From assembly GCF_023065955.2 (NCBI RefSeq), contig NW_026622808.1, positions 42,978,475 to 43,042,474 of the forward strand: a stretch of 64,000 nt of DNA, in the 5' to 3' direction. The translations under genes and the position numbers were made by a program. Below are positions 19,861 through 31,710 of this stretch, piece by piece. Position 1 is the first letter of the stretch. Each line of letters begins with the position of its first letter. Origin of the DNA: Ursus arctos. Lineage: Eukaryota > Chordata > Mammalia > Carnivora > Ursidae. The notes below the pieces were generated by a model, which worked only from the letters and a program-made list of their open reading frames with translations, ran no database searches and was not told where the DNA came from.

Positions 19861-20880
19861 TTCTTGCCCTCCGTAACCTCGGAAGCGTTTATGTGGTTGG
19901 CACGACGGATAAAGATGCTTCTGGTGTTGGATTAGGGTCCTCCCTGTGAGGTCTTATCCCAGATCCCTTGCTGTTTGGCTTGTTTCCTCTCAGAATGACC
20001 AACTTTCCAGTTAGATTTGTTCTCAGCTCTTGTTCAGGATACAGGGTAGCTGAAATTTGGGAGGGTTTTGGAAACAGCCCTGCCGTGGATCTTTCCCCAG
20101 CTGGTCGGAAACAGTGGCTTTTAGTCTCCCAACAACATCAGTCTATGGCAGGTGTGGGACCCGCATCTCGGTTAGTGTTTAAAGTGGTATTTCCACTTTC
20201 AGAGCAGAAGTGTCATCAAACATACACCGTACGTTCTTTTTCTACTCTGTTACAGAAAGATTTATGAAAATAGGAAAATATAATGGATCCCTATGGATCC
20301 CCCCATTCAGTTACAGCAATTATGAACTCAATCTTTTCTGTACCCCACCATCCTCCCTAACACCTCATTATTTTAAAGCAAATCTTAGACATACTTCATC
20401 TAAGCATTTGGCATAGATATCTAATCATAGAGAGTCTAAGTGCCTGCAGCAGGATAGAAAATGTGGTACTTGAGAGGGTTAACATTTTATGTATTTTACA
20501 TTTGTAAGCTATTCAGCAGAAACGTAAAAGAAAATTTTTTTTATTGATTTCTTCTCTCTTTCCGCCCTCAGAGTTGAAACGTTCTCTTTGATTCTGATAT
20601 GTTTGTACCATAATTACATTACATCTAGGTGGCTGCCGTTGGAAACACTTCAGATGGATAAGCTCTGCTGTGTACTTTGGATGTGTCAGAACCGGAGGAT
20701 CCATGATTGATGTCTGGTGAATCTCTTTCCGCCGTCTCCTGGTGCATTTGCATGTACATGCTTATTCCTGATGGACATCCTTTATGGCCTTCTTAGAAAA
20801 ATGCAGAAGTAATGTTTGAAAGTCAGCAGTCTTACTCTTTAGGGATGGAGTGAGAAATCAGGCATGTCCCCCTTGTCCTA
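19861..20880. other. Intron 1 segment, no feature recognised
   Basis: Unique-looking intronic DNA. No repeats, exons or RNA genes recognised. Confidence 0.5.
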
Positions 20881-20944
20881 ACCCCCACTTGAGATGTCCT
20901 GTTCCATGGACAACCCCCACTTGAGATGTCCTGTTCCATGGACA
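20881..20944. repeat. Perfect 32-bp tandem duplication
   Basis: The 32-bp unit beginning ACCCCCACTTGAGATG and ending TTCCATGGACA occurs at 20881-20912 and again, identically, at 20913-20944. Identity over the whole unit implies a recent duplication or an assembly effect. Confidence 0.97.
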
Positions 20945-23125
20945 AAGAATCTTTGTCCAGTCTTGAAACTTGGTCCCTCTGACACAGTTTTGTGGCATAC
21001 ATTCTTTCCTGTTTCTGTCTAAACAGCGTTCCTCTTACAGAGTTGATGTAGTTAGAACATTAATACAAATAGGCGTATCAGGACTCTTTAGAAGGGGGAA
21101 GTTGCTGTTGGGGGAGACAGAAAGGTTAAGGAAAGGCTGGCTGAAATGAGAAAGAGAACTATCCAATAGTGAAGCATCTCCCCTTAATTATGGACTTGTT
21201 TTCACCGAGTAAAAGATTATGTTGTTTATGTGAAGCAGTGCAGGGACAGCAAAGCCAAATGAAACCCCTTTCACATTCCTTTTTGTGTTCTGAAAAACTC
21301 CCAAGTTAATGTAGTATAATTAGTTACACATTGGTGCACCAGTTGGAATGGACTTTCTTGCCATTCATGTAAGGTCATTAAAAATGCCCCATGCAGGTGT
21401 TACTGCAGACCCCCCCCCCCCACCTTACTCCCTTCCTTGTTTTTCTGGAAACTTCTTAACCAAAAGGATAGTCTGGACACTCAATATTAGCCTTACCTAG
21501 GTGAAGACAGCAGATGTTGCTAATGCTTTGTTGCTTTACCGCTTTCCTTTTATGGTGAAAAAAATTTTTTTTTTAAATCTGAATTTTCACTCAACATTTT
21601 ACTTGCACAGCATGCAGGACAATGCAGTGATGTTTCTAAGCAGGTCAAGATTATAAGATGGGTGTGCATTGTGAATTGCAAGAAAAAGAAAAATTATGAT
21701 TAACATTTTCATCTTGGAGTACATCTTCCATGTGGTTGCATTTCATAAAGCACCACTTCCGAAGTTACCTGAAGTTATCTCAGAAATTCTTGATTCTCTT
21801 CCCCCTTACCCCCCCATAAGCCCTTGATGTGCTTTGGTACAGGTTGACCACTCTCAGGCGGTAAGTGGTAATCACTGAAACTACATTTTTGGCTGTATGT
21901 GTAGAGAATGAAAGGCCTGTGTATCTAATAATATGGAGGTGGCCCGGGAAGTGTGCCCGGCTCCCGCCAGAGCTTGATGCCTGAAAGCTTGTACATACTG
22001 CGCAGGGCTTCGGGGGAAGAAGGAAATGTTCCGTTGAGAAGAGCCTGCCCCCACCAGGCCGAGGGAGTTGCTTGTGGAGTTTGTTCCAGAATGAGGTTGC
22101 TTGGGCACCCATTAAGTCCTCACTAATTATTTGCAAATGATTAAAAAGATCAGGTGCTTTGGGTTCTCTGCCTGAGAAATGGGAGTGACCATCTTGCTTG
22201 TAAAGAACTGAACGCTGGACTCTGGCAATGTTCTGTGCACTTAAAAGATCAGAGGCACATTTGTAAGGTAAAGGGTTATCTGTGTCTTTGTTTTGACTTT
22301 TTTGGGGGCCCGGAGGGCAGGGTTGTGTTTACGAGGAATCCTAACCAAAAAAAAAAAAAAAAAAAAAAAATCACTCCGAAAAGGACATGTGTTTTAAAAA
22401 CCCTTATTTATCTCTTCCTGCTTTTTCCTACAATTCCTCTTTGTCTCCCAAGTTCCAAGACCACGGAATTGTTAATGTCTCTTTAAAAAAATAAATCTGC
22501 AAGTAATGTAGGTGAATTTCATTTTGAGGAAGGTCTGCTGATTGAAATCTATAGCAGATATGTTTGTGGCTCGCTCCCATTCCGAAGAGGATGGGGAGGT
22601 TTGTGAGAAATGGCTGTGCAAGATTGCCTGAGGTAGCTAGAGGGCTCCCTGTGCCAGTGTCTGCTCCTACAGGGACACCTGTGATTGGAGGGGCCCGTTT
22701 ACCTGGTCTCATTTGTAGCAGAGTCTTTGGTGTTTTGACAGAAAAAAAATACATAACCTGTGTGAGATGGTTTGCCAGGCCTCTGCAGGTTCAAAGATTT
22801 TATGAGTATAGTGCTTGATATGCTTCTTTTTCAAAAACACTGTAAAAAGTGCTTTCAGGGCTACGTGGAGGAGTGACAACAGATCAGGTTGGAGATGTGG
22901 CCGGCTTCTCTTTTTGAAGCCCCTCCGGCTGAACTGGGTGGTGTTCCCGCTGTCCTGGGGGTGGGAGGCAGCTTTCACACTGAGGGAGAACTTTGGTTCT
23001 CTTGAGGGTCACCGTACTGGTGTGTCTGCATATAGCAAGGAGAAGTCTTGTAGGAGCCTGGAACTTGTTACTACTTTCTGTTTTTGTTTTTAAACCAGGT
23101 AGCTATGGAGAGTTGTACTGAATAT
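20945..23125. other. Intron 1 segment with homopolymer runs
   Basis: No transposon recognised. It contains a C-run at about 21411-21421 and a 24-base A-run at 22347-22370 that follows no recognisable SINE. Open frames have no similarity. Confidence 0.5.
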
Positions 23126-23129
23126 ATTG

Positions 23130-23330
23130 AAGTATGTCAGACTGTGGTCTCGCAGCCAGCTTGCCTCTCCCATTACTAGCTGTGCTGCCTTAGACTAGTT
23201 ACTTAACCTCTCTGTGCCTGTCTTTTCCTTTTCTCCTTCTCTGTGAAATGACACAGCAATAGTACCTGACTCCTAAGGTGTGCATTTTGAGCAAGAACAC
23301 GTGCTAAAGGACTGAGAACTTTGCATGGTC
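23130..23330 (+). mobile_element. MIR, sense
   Basis: CCATTACTAGCTGTGCTGCC, TTACTTAACCTCTCTGTGCC and AATAGTACCTGACTCC match the MIR core in order. Confidence 0.88.
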
Positions 23331-23334
23331 AACA

Positions 23335-24775
23335 GTACTCAGTACATTAGCCATTTTTGTTTTGTGTGTACTAAAGAGATCTGGGTAGGAGTGTATGGGA
23401 AGAGGAGAGTAGAACTGAAAATGACAACTGTATGAAAAAACAAAAACATTTAAAAAGTATTTATATAAATTTGTGCGATGCGTTTTGGACCTGGCTTTGC
23501 TATTGAGGACGAGGAGTTAGAAGGACTAACAGGAGGCTATCCCATGTAAAATTAGTGAAATGGGTAGTTTTTGATGTTTAAAGCAATGAGAAAGCCTCAA
23601 CGAAGTCTGAGAGACCTCCTCACTCACATCACACTCTCCGTGTCCCCAGCTTTAAATGGGAAAAATGTTTTCCACAGGTTTAAAAGATACCGTGTGAATC
23701 TCCCAAGAGCCACGTGTGGCGTTATCCTTTGCAGAAAGAGCTGCTTGGTCCTGCACCCTGGGATGCCGATTCTTCTCAGGCCTTCTAGACTGTGTTGTAA
23801 CCCAGGAGGATGGGTCTGCCTGTTACTGTCATTTCTGGCTTTTAATTTTGTGCTGCTGATGGGAAGCAAATCGTACCACTTGGGTATTGCTTTTATTTTG
23901 TACTTGTGTGGCCCTTGGGCACAGTCCCGTCCCTGTCTCCTTGTCCTCATGGGCTCAGCCCTGCAGAGCACGCAGGAGAGAGCCCCACACCATGCATAGC
24001 TGCTGCCCTCGAATCCGTTTTTTGCAAACTGAAGGCAGCATGATGGTTTTCTGGCCAAACAACAAAATGCGATTTTCAGCCACTCGACTTAGCTATTTTG
24101 GGGCTGTGGCAAAGTGACACAGTTGGCTGCTAAAATTTAGCAACTAAAAGAAGACACGAAAGCATAGTTCATGGAATATGTAACACTTCCATGTAAGAAA
24201 ATAGGACAACTGGTCTTATTTTTGGGTCTGCGATAGTATTTTTCTAACGAGGAGAGCGAGACAGGTTTGTCGATTGATGCTGCAATGGGTATACTTTTGA
24301 GGAATTCCCACTGGTTGTATGAATCCAAGAGGTAGTTGAATTCTCACCCCACTGCAGCCTTGTAAACTCCACAGTACACTTAAATCAGATAAATGCATCA
24401 ATTTGGAATAGTTTGGATAGAGGACACAGCCGTAAACAATTTACCAAATGTGAAAGCAGAGGCCAGATTAGTGAGGAAATGTCATTGACTTTTTGCAAGA
24501 GTGAAGTTAGTCACGCATTGTCGAAAGGATTTATTTACAAAGCAGTTGTTATTTATAAATGATTTCTCTTCTTCTTCTTTTTTTTTAATCACTTTTCCTG
24601 AAGTGTTTCCATTCAGCAAGCTTGGAGGCTGAGAGCTAGGTGTGCTCTTGGTTGTGGAACCAGGTGGTTGGGCTGCCTTGGGCGAATTACCCAGCATCTT
24701 GTGGAAGTGGGGTTGAGTGGTGTTGGTGGTCCTCCAGGCCGAGGTATACATATCTCTTCTTCAGGAACCACTCTA
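23335..24775. other. Intron 1 segment, no feature recognised
   Basis: Unique-looking DNA. The 140-residue open frames on both strands at about 23571-24058 overlap each other and resemble no protein I know. Confidence 0.5.
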
Positions 24776-24779
24776 GGAC

Positions 24780-24919
24780 CCCAAAGGCCTAGGTTAAAAT
24801 TCTTGTTCTATGACAGCAGTGTTACCTTGGGCAAATGGGCCTCAGTTTTTAAATCTGTAAAATGGGAACAATGATTATACTAGCCTACACTCACCAAGTG
24901 CTTGCCATTATCTAGGCAC
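24780..24919 (+). mobile_element. MIR, sense
   Basis: TTACCTTGGGCAAATGGGCC, CTCAGTTTTTAAATCTG, TAAAATGGGAACAATGATTA in MIR order. A SINEC inserted right at its downstream edge. Confidence 0.85.
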
Positions 24920-24936
24920 TGTGCCTACGCTTTTTT

Positions 24937-25132
24937 TTTTTTTTTAAGATTTTATTTATTTATTTATTTGAGAGAGAGCGAGTAAGGGAGGGAGGGAGCA
25001 TGAGCAGGGGGATGGGCAGAGGGAGAGCAGACTCCCCGCTGAGGGAGCCCAGTGTGGGCCTTGGTCCCATGACCCCGGAATCTTGACTTGAGTGAAGGCA
25101 GACATTTAACCAACTGAGCCACTCAGGAGTCC
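24937..25132 (-). mobile_element. SINEC, antisense
   Basis: Poly-T then AAGATTTTATTTATTTATTT, GA-rich middle and head GAGCCACTCAGGAGTCCC. The duplication CTGTGCCTACGCTTTTT (24920-24936) / CTGTGCCCAAGCTTTTT (25133-25149) flanks it with two mismatches. Confidence 0.95.
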
Positions 25133-25149
25133 CTGTGCCCAAGCTTTTT

Positions 25150-26342
25150 ATGTACCTTTCATCTACTTGGAAGTGGAAACAGCATCTCTGCTTTAGGATG
25201 AAGTAACTACAGCCGAACGAAGTCGTCGTTCCTCTACGGTGTCACCCCGGAGTAAGTGGGGGGTGGCTAGAATATGTCTCTCTAATCCTCTCTCCGGGTA
25301 ATTTTGAGTTTCAGACTGGTTGCTGTTTGTTTGCAAACTGTTTTTCCAAATTACATAGGAGGCCAATTAAGAGACAGACCCAGCCCGGTATATTTTGCCC
25401 TCCTACTTTTCCCCTAAAAGCAAGGACCATAAACACTGGGTGAAGTAAAGGTGTCTTCCTGTATTTGTCACACATAAATAAGGAAATAATGCAATTAGGA
25501 TAGGACTTTATTTGGTTTCTTTGAAGAGATGACCTTTCAGCAAATTTCTTTAGCTTCTCAATAAGGTGATAATAGCTGTGGACAGAGTGAGTTTGTTGGC
25601 GGTAAGTTTTTTTGATTCCTCTTCAGAGCGATCCAGTGTAGACTATAATTTGAGAACTTTTGTTTGGGGCGTTGAATATGGTTATGTTATAACACTGTGG
25701 TCTTATTATTCTGCCATATATCATTTAAGTGTGGGCTGCAGGCTCTGGAGCTCAGCTGTCCTGGTTGTGTCCTTTTTTGACTGCAGGACAAGGTCCCAGG
25801 GAGTTGTACCTGGGGGCAAGACATGGTTTGGGTTCCGGATTTTTCCTCTGCAGTTTAGAACTAGCCACTGGAGCCAGCCAAACCAGCTGTGGGATCTAGG
25901 CAAGACCCTCTGTTTCTTTGGGTTTTTTTCCTACACCTTTAACTAAATGGCTTCTGAATTCGTCTGGAATTTTAGGGATTGTCGATGCCAGGCCGGGCAG
26001 TCTGGGAGGTCCTGGCCTTTCTGCAGTATGCAAGTCAAATGCTCACTGCATATTATATTGTGATTTCTGAGGTGTACTTCTTGTTAACTTCCCTCTGAGA
26101 GCTTGCTTCCTAAGGCTCTATGAACCCTTTGATTATGTTGCTAACCTTGCGACAGACGGTCCCGAGGGAGTAGCAAACAAGGTGGTGAGTGGATCTTGGT
26201 TAATGGAATGCCTATAAGCTATTTTTTGTTTTTAAACATTAAACCTTATTTCTCCAGGAGTCCAGGTAAAAAAATGCAGGCTTGTTCATGCCAATCAAGT
26301 TATGTATGGCCTTTAAAACTAACGTGATTTGTGATTGGGGTG
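25150..26342. other. Intron 1 segment, no feature recognised
   Basis: No repeat or exon recognised. A stretch AGCTCAGCTGTCCTGGTTGTGTCCTTTTTTG near 25750 recurs in similar form near 27225; see findings. Confidence 0.5.
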
Positions 26343-26358
26343 GGGGGCAGGATTCTTT

Positions 26359-26560
26359 TTTTTTTTTTTTTTTTTTTAAAGATTTTATTTATTTATTTGA
26401 CAGAGACAGCCAGCGAGAGAGGGAACACAGCAGGGGGAGTGGGAGAGGAAGAAGCAGGCTCCTAGCGGAGGAGCCCGATGTGGGACTCGATCCCCGAACG
26501 CCGGGATCACGCCCTGAGCCGAAGGCAGACGCTTTAACGACTGCGCTACCCAGGCGCCCC
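26359..26560 (-). mobile_element. SINEC, antisense, young subfamily
   Basis: Long poly-T, AAAGATTTTATTTATTTATT, and the young-subfamily body (CGCCGGGATCACGCCCTGAG) ending CCCAGGCGCCCC. The perfect 16-bp duplication GGGGGCAGGATTCTTT (26343-26358 and 26561-26576) indicates a recent insertion. Confidence 0.97.
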
Positions 26561-26739
26561 GGGGGCAGGATTCTTTGTCTAAAAGGAGAACACAGCTAGT
26601 TCTGGATCTTACTCTGGGAAAGAGAAATGGAAGGAGACAGGACAGTCATTCGGGTTATCTGGAGTTCTGCAGGGGGCATCTGGCCATACTGTTTTGGCCA
26701 TAGTGTGTTGAAAAGAAAAAAATGAAATTAAAAATTGGG

Positions 26740-26870
26740 GCATTTTGCATTCATGCCATCCACAAGTGTATCCTGAGAACTTACAGTGTGCCAGGCACTG
26801 TTCTAGGCACTGGGGGGGGGAGTGTTGACCGAAACTCCTGTCTTCGTGGTGGCTTCCCATAGAAGTCTGG
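26740..26870 (-). mobile_element. L2 3' fragment, antisense
   Basis: ACTTACAGTGTGCCAGGCAC followed by TGTTCTAGGCACTGGGG and a clipped GTGTTGACCGAAACTCC matches the reverse complement of the L2 3' end. Confidence 0.75.
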
Positions 26871-29210
26871 GTTACTCCTGAAAAATGGGAAGGTACTGCA
26901 GCCTAGGGCCCATGTCTTTGCTTGGCAACAGCAGTAAGCTTGAATTCAACAGTGGCTGCCCCCTGAGATGGGGCACTCACCTGGCCCACAGAGGTTATTT
27001 ACAATGCTCAGCTGGTCCCTGGAGGTGTTGGCATCTGCGTGTAGGAGATTTCTAAGTTTCTGTTTGAGGGAAGGATTTTTTTTGTTGCTGCTTGTTTGAG
27101 GTTTTGTATTCTCTAGGTTGGTTCTGTGTAAATGTAAATGTGTGCGTACGTGTTACTGCAAGGAAGACCATCCCTGGCTGATGGGATGACTTCATTCCTA
27201 CCAGTCTGGCCTGTGAAAGCTGGAGCTCAGCTCTGCTGGTTGTGTCCTTTTTTGCTCTGTAAACGGCTGGCCGCTGGGATCTTTCACAGTAATATGGTGA
27301 CTTCTCTTGCTGATCTAAATTGCTGTTGGCTTACTCAATTTTAAAAAAAGTTGTTTTGAAAAATGTATCATTTGATTTAAGAACTAGCTGTCTTGGTCAC
27401 TTTCTTGTTACCCAACTATCCAGGGAGGGGACGGTGGTGGTGGAGGGTAGAGGTGATAAAAGAGCATCGTGACCGATATAGAAGGATCCGAGTCCATTAA
27501 TAGTACAGATGTCATTTTAGTGGGTCCCTTGCCAAATATCTTAATTTTTTCACATAACATCCCTGAGCCATAATTTTTTTTTGCATATGATACCCATGCA
27601 TGGATTAATGTATGATAGAAATAGCCCATCTTAATTTTTCCCATAACAACATATGAGAACCTGACCTTTGAATAAAGTAGAGTGGCCAGCTTTTGGCATA
27701 TAGGCAGATGGAGGATTTGAGGGGGTGATTCCTTCGCCCTCCTTCCAGCGCATTTCCTTAAGTGGCCATTCTAATATATGGTATATTCACATGAGTTCCT
27801 CGTGTATGATTTAGAGGCTAAGTGGACCGTTCGCTCTTGAGGCCAGGATGTCATTCCTGCTTCCATCTGCTCTGTCCTCAGTATCGAGGTGGTGTTAGTC
27901 CTATTTGAGGACCGATAGAATGAATGCTCCCTAAAACACTTAGAGAACATTTTACAACACATTGCTATCATTGTGTGTGGCTTCCAGAAATCTCACATTT
28001 GTATATTGCATCCTCATTAGAGATACGATAGCCAAGGTTAATCTCTTCCTTGAGAGAATTCAGAGTGTGTATATTGTCATGGTGTTGGAAGTCCATCTTT
28101 TAAAGAAAGAGAAGCTAAATTTGCACTTTCTATTGCTGGCCTCCGAGGTATCTTTTGTTGGAAACAAAATATATTCTAATTAGAGTCAGATGTCTTAAGG
28201 GGCAGCAGGGTTATGTTTTTGATGATTACAGTTTTTTTTTCTTCTCTGTGGAATAACTTAGGCTACCTTCTGTGAAGTGGTGTGCGTTTATGTCCGTAGT
28301 ACCCTTGACTGGAAAGGGTGGATTCAGGAGGAGTCGGGCGTTCTCACATCTGCGTGGGTTGTTCTAGTCCTAGTGACATGAGGTATCTAGAGGGCAGCAG
28401 AGCTTGCTCGAGCCGACCACAGAGCCTGAAGATGAATGGTGGTCTTTTGCCTTGCCATGGCTTTGGGCAGGCTGGTCTAGGAAGAGGGCTTGCCTGAACT
28501 GATCATTTTTGCTTCACCAGTATTGGTTGACCACCTTGTCGGATGGCCTTGCTGAGACAGATGCTCGCTGGTGTAGCATGGTGATTCCAGATGTGCTTAG
28601 ACAGAAGCTAAGTTTTCTAGAACACATGGCTAGTCGATGCCCACCCTATTTTCTTCTTCTTCCATCCATTCATTTTCTCTTCTAGAACTAGTCATTTTCT
28701 CTGCTTACATGTGTGCAAAGGCCATGTGGAGGGTAAGGGAAATCACTTGACAGTTTGGGCATCAGCCCCTCATTTTCTCGATGGATCAGCTTGTGCAGAA
28801 GCTGCTGAAATTATTTCATGTGATAGAGGGTGGGTAAACGCTGGATTAGAGTTCTTTCTCAATCCTTTTTAGGATGTGCTTTTTGAAAAGAGAAGCTTTT
28901 CAGTAACAGAGGCAAAGGCGGGGGGGGGATGCTGGTTCTTGAGGATTCTGCCTTCACTCGGATGCCAAGTGGGGGAAAAATTGATTTCTGGAGAATGGGG
29001 GGGTAGAATGGTAAGCACTCTGACCAGAGAAACCAAAGAGTCTGCAGAAATAATTCTTAACATGCCTTGAGACCTTAACAATTTTGAGGAAATGAGATGA
29101 GACAGGGGGATTCTGGGGAAACAGGCCACTGGCAAACTCTTGGTTTTTGAATTGCTCAGGTCTGTCCATCAACTTAATAAGTAACTGGCCCAACTTAGAG
29201 AATCCTAACT
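26871..29210. other. Intron 1 segment, no feature recognised
   Basis: 2.3 kb of unique-looking intronic DNA without a recognised repeat. No coding signal. Confidence 0.45.
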
Positions 29211-29214
29211 TTGT

Positions 29215-29345
29215 GCTGTACTTATTTGGGCCAGTGACTTAAATTACATCTATAAAATAAGTGGGAGTCTTAACCTCCTACAGTCCTTTTGAGGATGCAA
29301 ATGAGACCGTGAGTGCCAAGCACCAGAAAAGCATTAGGTTACACA
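29215..29345 (+). mobile_element. Probable MIR, sense
   Basis: TGGGCCAGTGACTTAAATTA, CATCTATAAAATAAGTGGGA, GAGGATGCAAATGAGACCGT follow the MIR 3' half, diverged. Confidence 0.65.
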
Positions 29346-29399
29346 GGGCATTATAAAGGGTGCCTAGCTGTTTTAAATACAATTTGTAAGAAATGCTTG

Positions 29400-29535
29400 C
29401 ATCCATAGGCTCTTAGTTAATGCCCTGCAGCCCCATGCAGAGGTGGGAGATCTGGCACTCAGAGGGAGCGGACATCCTACAGTTAATGAAACGGCCGAAT
29501 CAGAGTTTGAGCTTGGCTTTCTGGATGGTGTCCTG
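29400..29535 (-). mobile_element. Possible MIR, antisense
   Basis: CCCATGCAGAGGTGGGAGAT and GGCCGAATCAGAGTTTGAGC resemble the gaggaaactgaggc ... agccgggattcgaac half of reverse-complement MIR. Strongly diverged. Confidence 0.45.
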
Positions 29536-30858
29536 TTCCTTCTCGGCTAACAGAGTACGCGGTAGATAAATGAAGGGGCATGTGCTACTCAGCAGCATTT
29601 TCTGTTGACAGAGATTTACCAAAGATGGCTCTTAGGTTTCCTTTTGCCCTGTATGCCCCCAGCTTGAAGGAGCAGGTTTACAGTTACCCTTAGTATCTCA
29701 TTGCTGAAATTCTCTGGGTGGGTAGAGTGTACATGTGTCTATTAACGTGGGGCCCGTCCTACCACCTGGGTGCATACAGGTGGAAATAGTCCGTGCAGGT
29801 CTGTAGCCTATGTGTGTTCATGTGTGTGTGTCTCCTTCTTGCTCCTGTGTTATTTTGCAGTTTTTCTACACAGGGATTGGAGATTGGCATTTGAGGTGAA
29901 GGTCCTCATTGCCCTGGCCTTGACGGACATTGCTTATTGATCCCAGAGCTCTTTCCTGCTAACACCTGAACTGGGTCCTGAAATTCTTTGTCAGGAGTTG
30001 GCCTGGGAGAGGACTTTTGTCCCATTGCTCTGCTGTTCTGCGACATTTAGCCAGCCTTAGAAAATAGCATAAGGAAAAGCACTTCCAAGGGGCTTTTATA
30101 TTCTTGCTGCTATAGGGGCAATTTTTAGGCCATGGAGCTATTTTGAAATTAACTTGAAAGAGCAGGTATCAATAGCAGGTGTCACGTGCAAAGGTTTCCT
30201 GATCCATGACGTTGATTTTGGCTTATATTTGACTCACATTCATTTATTCAGGGGAAAAAAAAATCCAGTGTCTTTGTGGTAGTTACATCATATTCTAATT
30301 GGTGAGCTTACTAATGCAGGTTTAGGGACTTAAAATGAGTTGCTTATTTTTCCTTGCTTCAAAGCCCAGAGGTTTTGCATCAGATTAAGGCTCCTGTAGG
30401 ACTGTTTGTATTCCAAAGTGACACCTTTCTGAATTCTTAGCTATTTAAGTAAGTGTTAAGTATGGGCTTGGTGACAGCAGTCTTTAAAAGTGTGACTGAC
30501 TAAATGGATTCTTTTCCCCTGTTGTTTATATCTGGTAAAGTGTCTTGTGTTTACTCTGAATAAATTCATTGTTACCTTTAGGTAGCTTGTTTCTCAAAAT
30601 TTGAGTGGTCTCCTGATCAGGGTTATTTTTGCTACCGAAATTAGAGAGCAGGGATAGAAGGTGAAAGGAATTCTTTTGTGGAGCTGACATCAGATAACTT
30701 TTTGGTATTTGGTAATACACCAAGTACTTGGATGACGTCACGTCATCCTGTATTTGTTCCTTGGATATGAATTTTCCCCCTCAAGGTCCCCTTTGTCTGA
30801 TACAGTAGCCACTAGCCACATGCAGCTATTGAACACCCGAGATGTGGCTTGTCTGAAT
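29536..30858. other. Intron 1 segment, no feature recognised
   Basis: Unique-looking DNA with a short TG run near 29820. No exon or repeat recognised. Confidence 0.45.
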
Positions 30859-30871
30859 TGAGATGTGCTTT

Positions 30872-31086
30872 TTTTTTTTTTTTTTTAAGATTTTATTTAT
30901 TTATTTGAGAGCGAGAGAAAGTGAGAGACAGAGCATGAGTGGAGGGGCCAGGGGCAGGGGCAGAGGGAGAAGCAGACACCCCGCTGAGCAGGGAGCCCCG
31001 ATGTGGGGCTCCAGCCCAGACCCTGAGATCATGACCTGAGCCGAAGGCGAACACTGATTTAACCAACTGAGCCACCCAGGCGCCCC
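30872..31086 (-). mobile_element. SINEC, antisense
   Basis: Full-length antisense SINE ending GAGCCACCCAGGCGCCCC. The duplication TGAGATGTGCTTT (30859-30871) / TGAGACGTGCTTT (31087-31099) flanks it with one mismatch. Confidence 0.95.
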
Positions 31087-31099
31087 TGAGACGTGCTTT

Positions 31100-31539
31100 A
31101 AGTGTAAAATGCACATTGGGTTTCAAAGACCTATGGAAAAAGTATGTAAAATAGCTCATTAAAATTTTACATTGATTGTCTATTGAAACGATAATATTTT
31201 CAATATATTGGGTTAAGTGGAATATATTATTAAAATTTATATCACCTGTTTCTTTTTACTGTTTCATGTGATGTGACTACCATAAACTTAAAATGACACG
31301 TGGTTCGCATTCCTGGCTTGTATTGTAGTTTTATCTGGTAGCACGGGTCGAGAGTGCTCTTTCCAGCCTTATCTTGCCTTCCAGAAGAGCTTTTCCCAGT
31401 GGGAGCCCCATGGGACAAATCCCCTCTTCCCCTTCCGTACCTCCTTAACACATAGGGCCAGGAGACTCCTGTCATTGGTGGAAGGGCTTGCCTCCTGGAA
31501 GGCACTGTCACTAGCAAGCGCTAGTCTGGGTATCAGGAT
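31100..31539. other. Intron 1 segment, no feature recognised
   Basis: AT-rich then mixed unique sequence between a SINEC and a MIR. The 91-residue minus-strand frame at 31242-31517 has no recognisable similarity. Confidence 0.45.
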
Positions 31540-31710
31540 AGAGAGTTGAGGTCATTTAGCCATGTGGGCTTGTCTGCCCATCTGTGAAATGGGGTAACAG
31601 TCCCTGCTCCGTGAGGTTGTTGAAAGACTAAATGAAAGCCGTGTAAGGCAATCGCCACAGGCCTGGCAAATTGTAGGCATTTGAAAATAATAGCCATTAT
31701 TGTTATCTTG
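31540..31710 (+). mobile_element. MIR, sense
   Basis: CATCTGTGAAATGGGGTAAC, GTGAGGTTGTTGAAAGACTA, AATGAAAGCCGTGTAAGGCA, CAGGCCTGGCAAATTGTAGG follow MIR order. Confidence 0.88.

Noticed and set aside
23571..24058. Two overlapping open frames of 140 residues on opposite strands
   Set aside because: They are mutually antisense, have no similarity, and there is no splicing context.
26282..26599. Open frame containing FIYLFDRDSQREREHSRG
   Set aside because: This is the translation of an antisense SINEC, a frame that recurs wherever such a SINE is read through.
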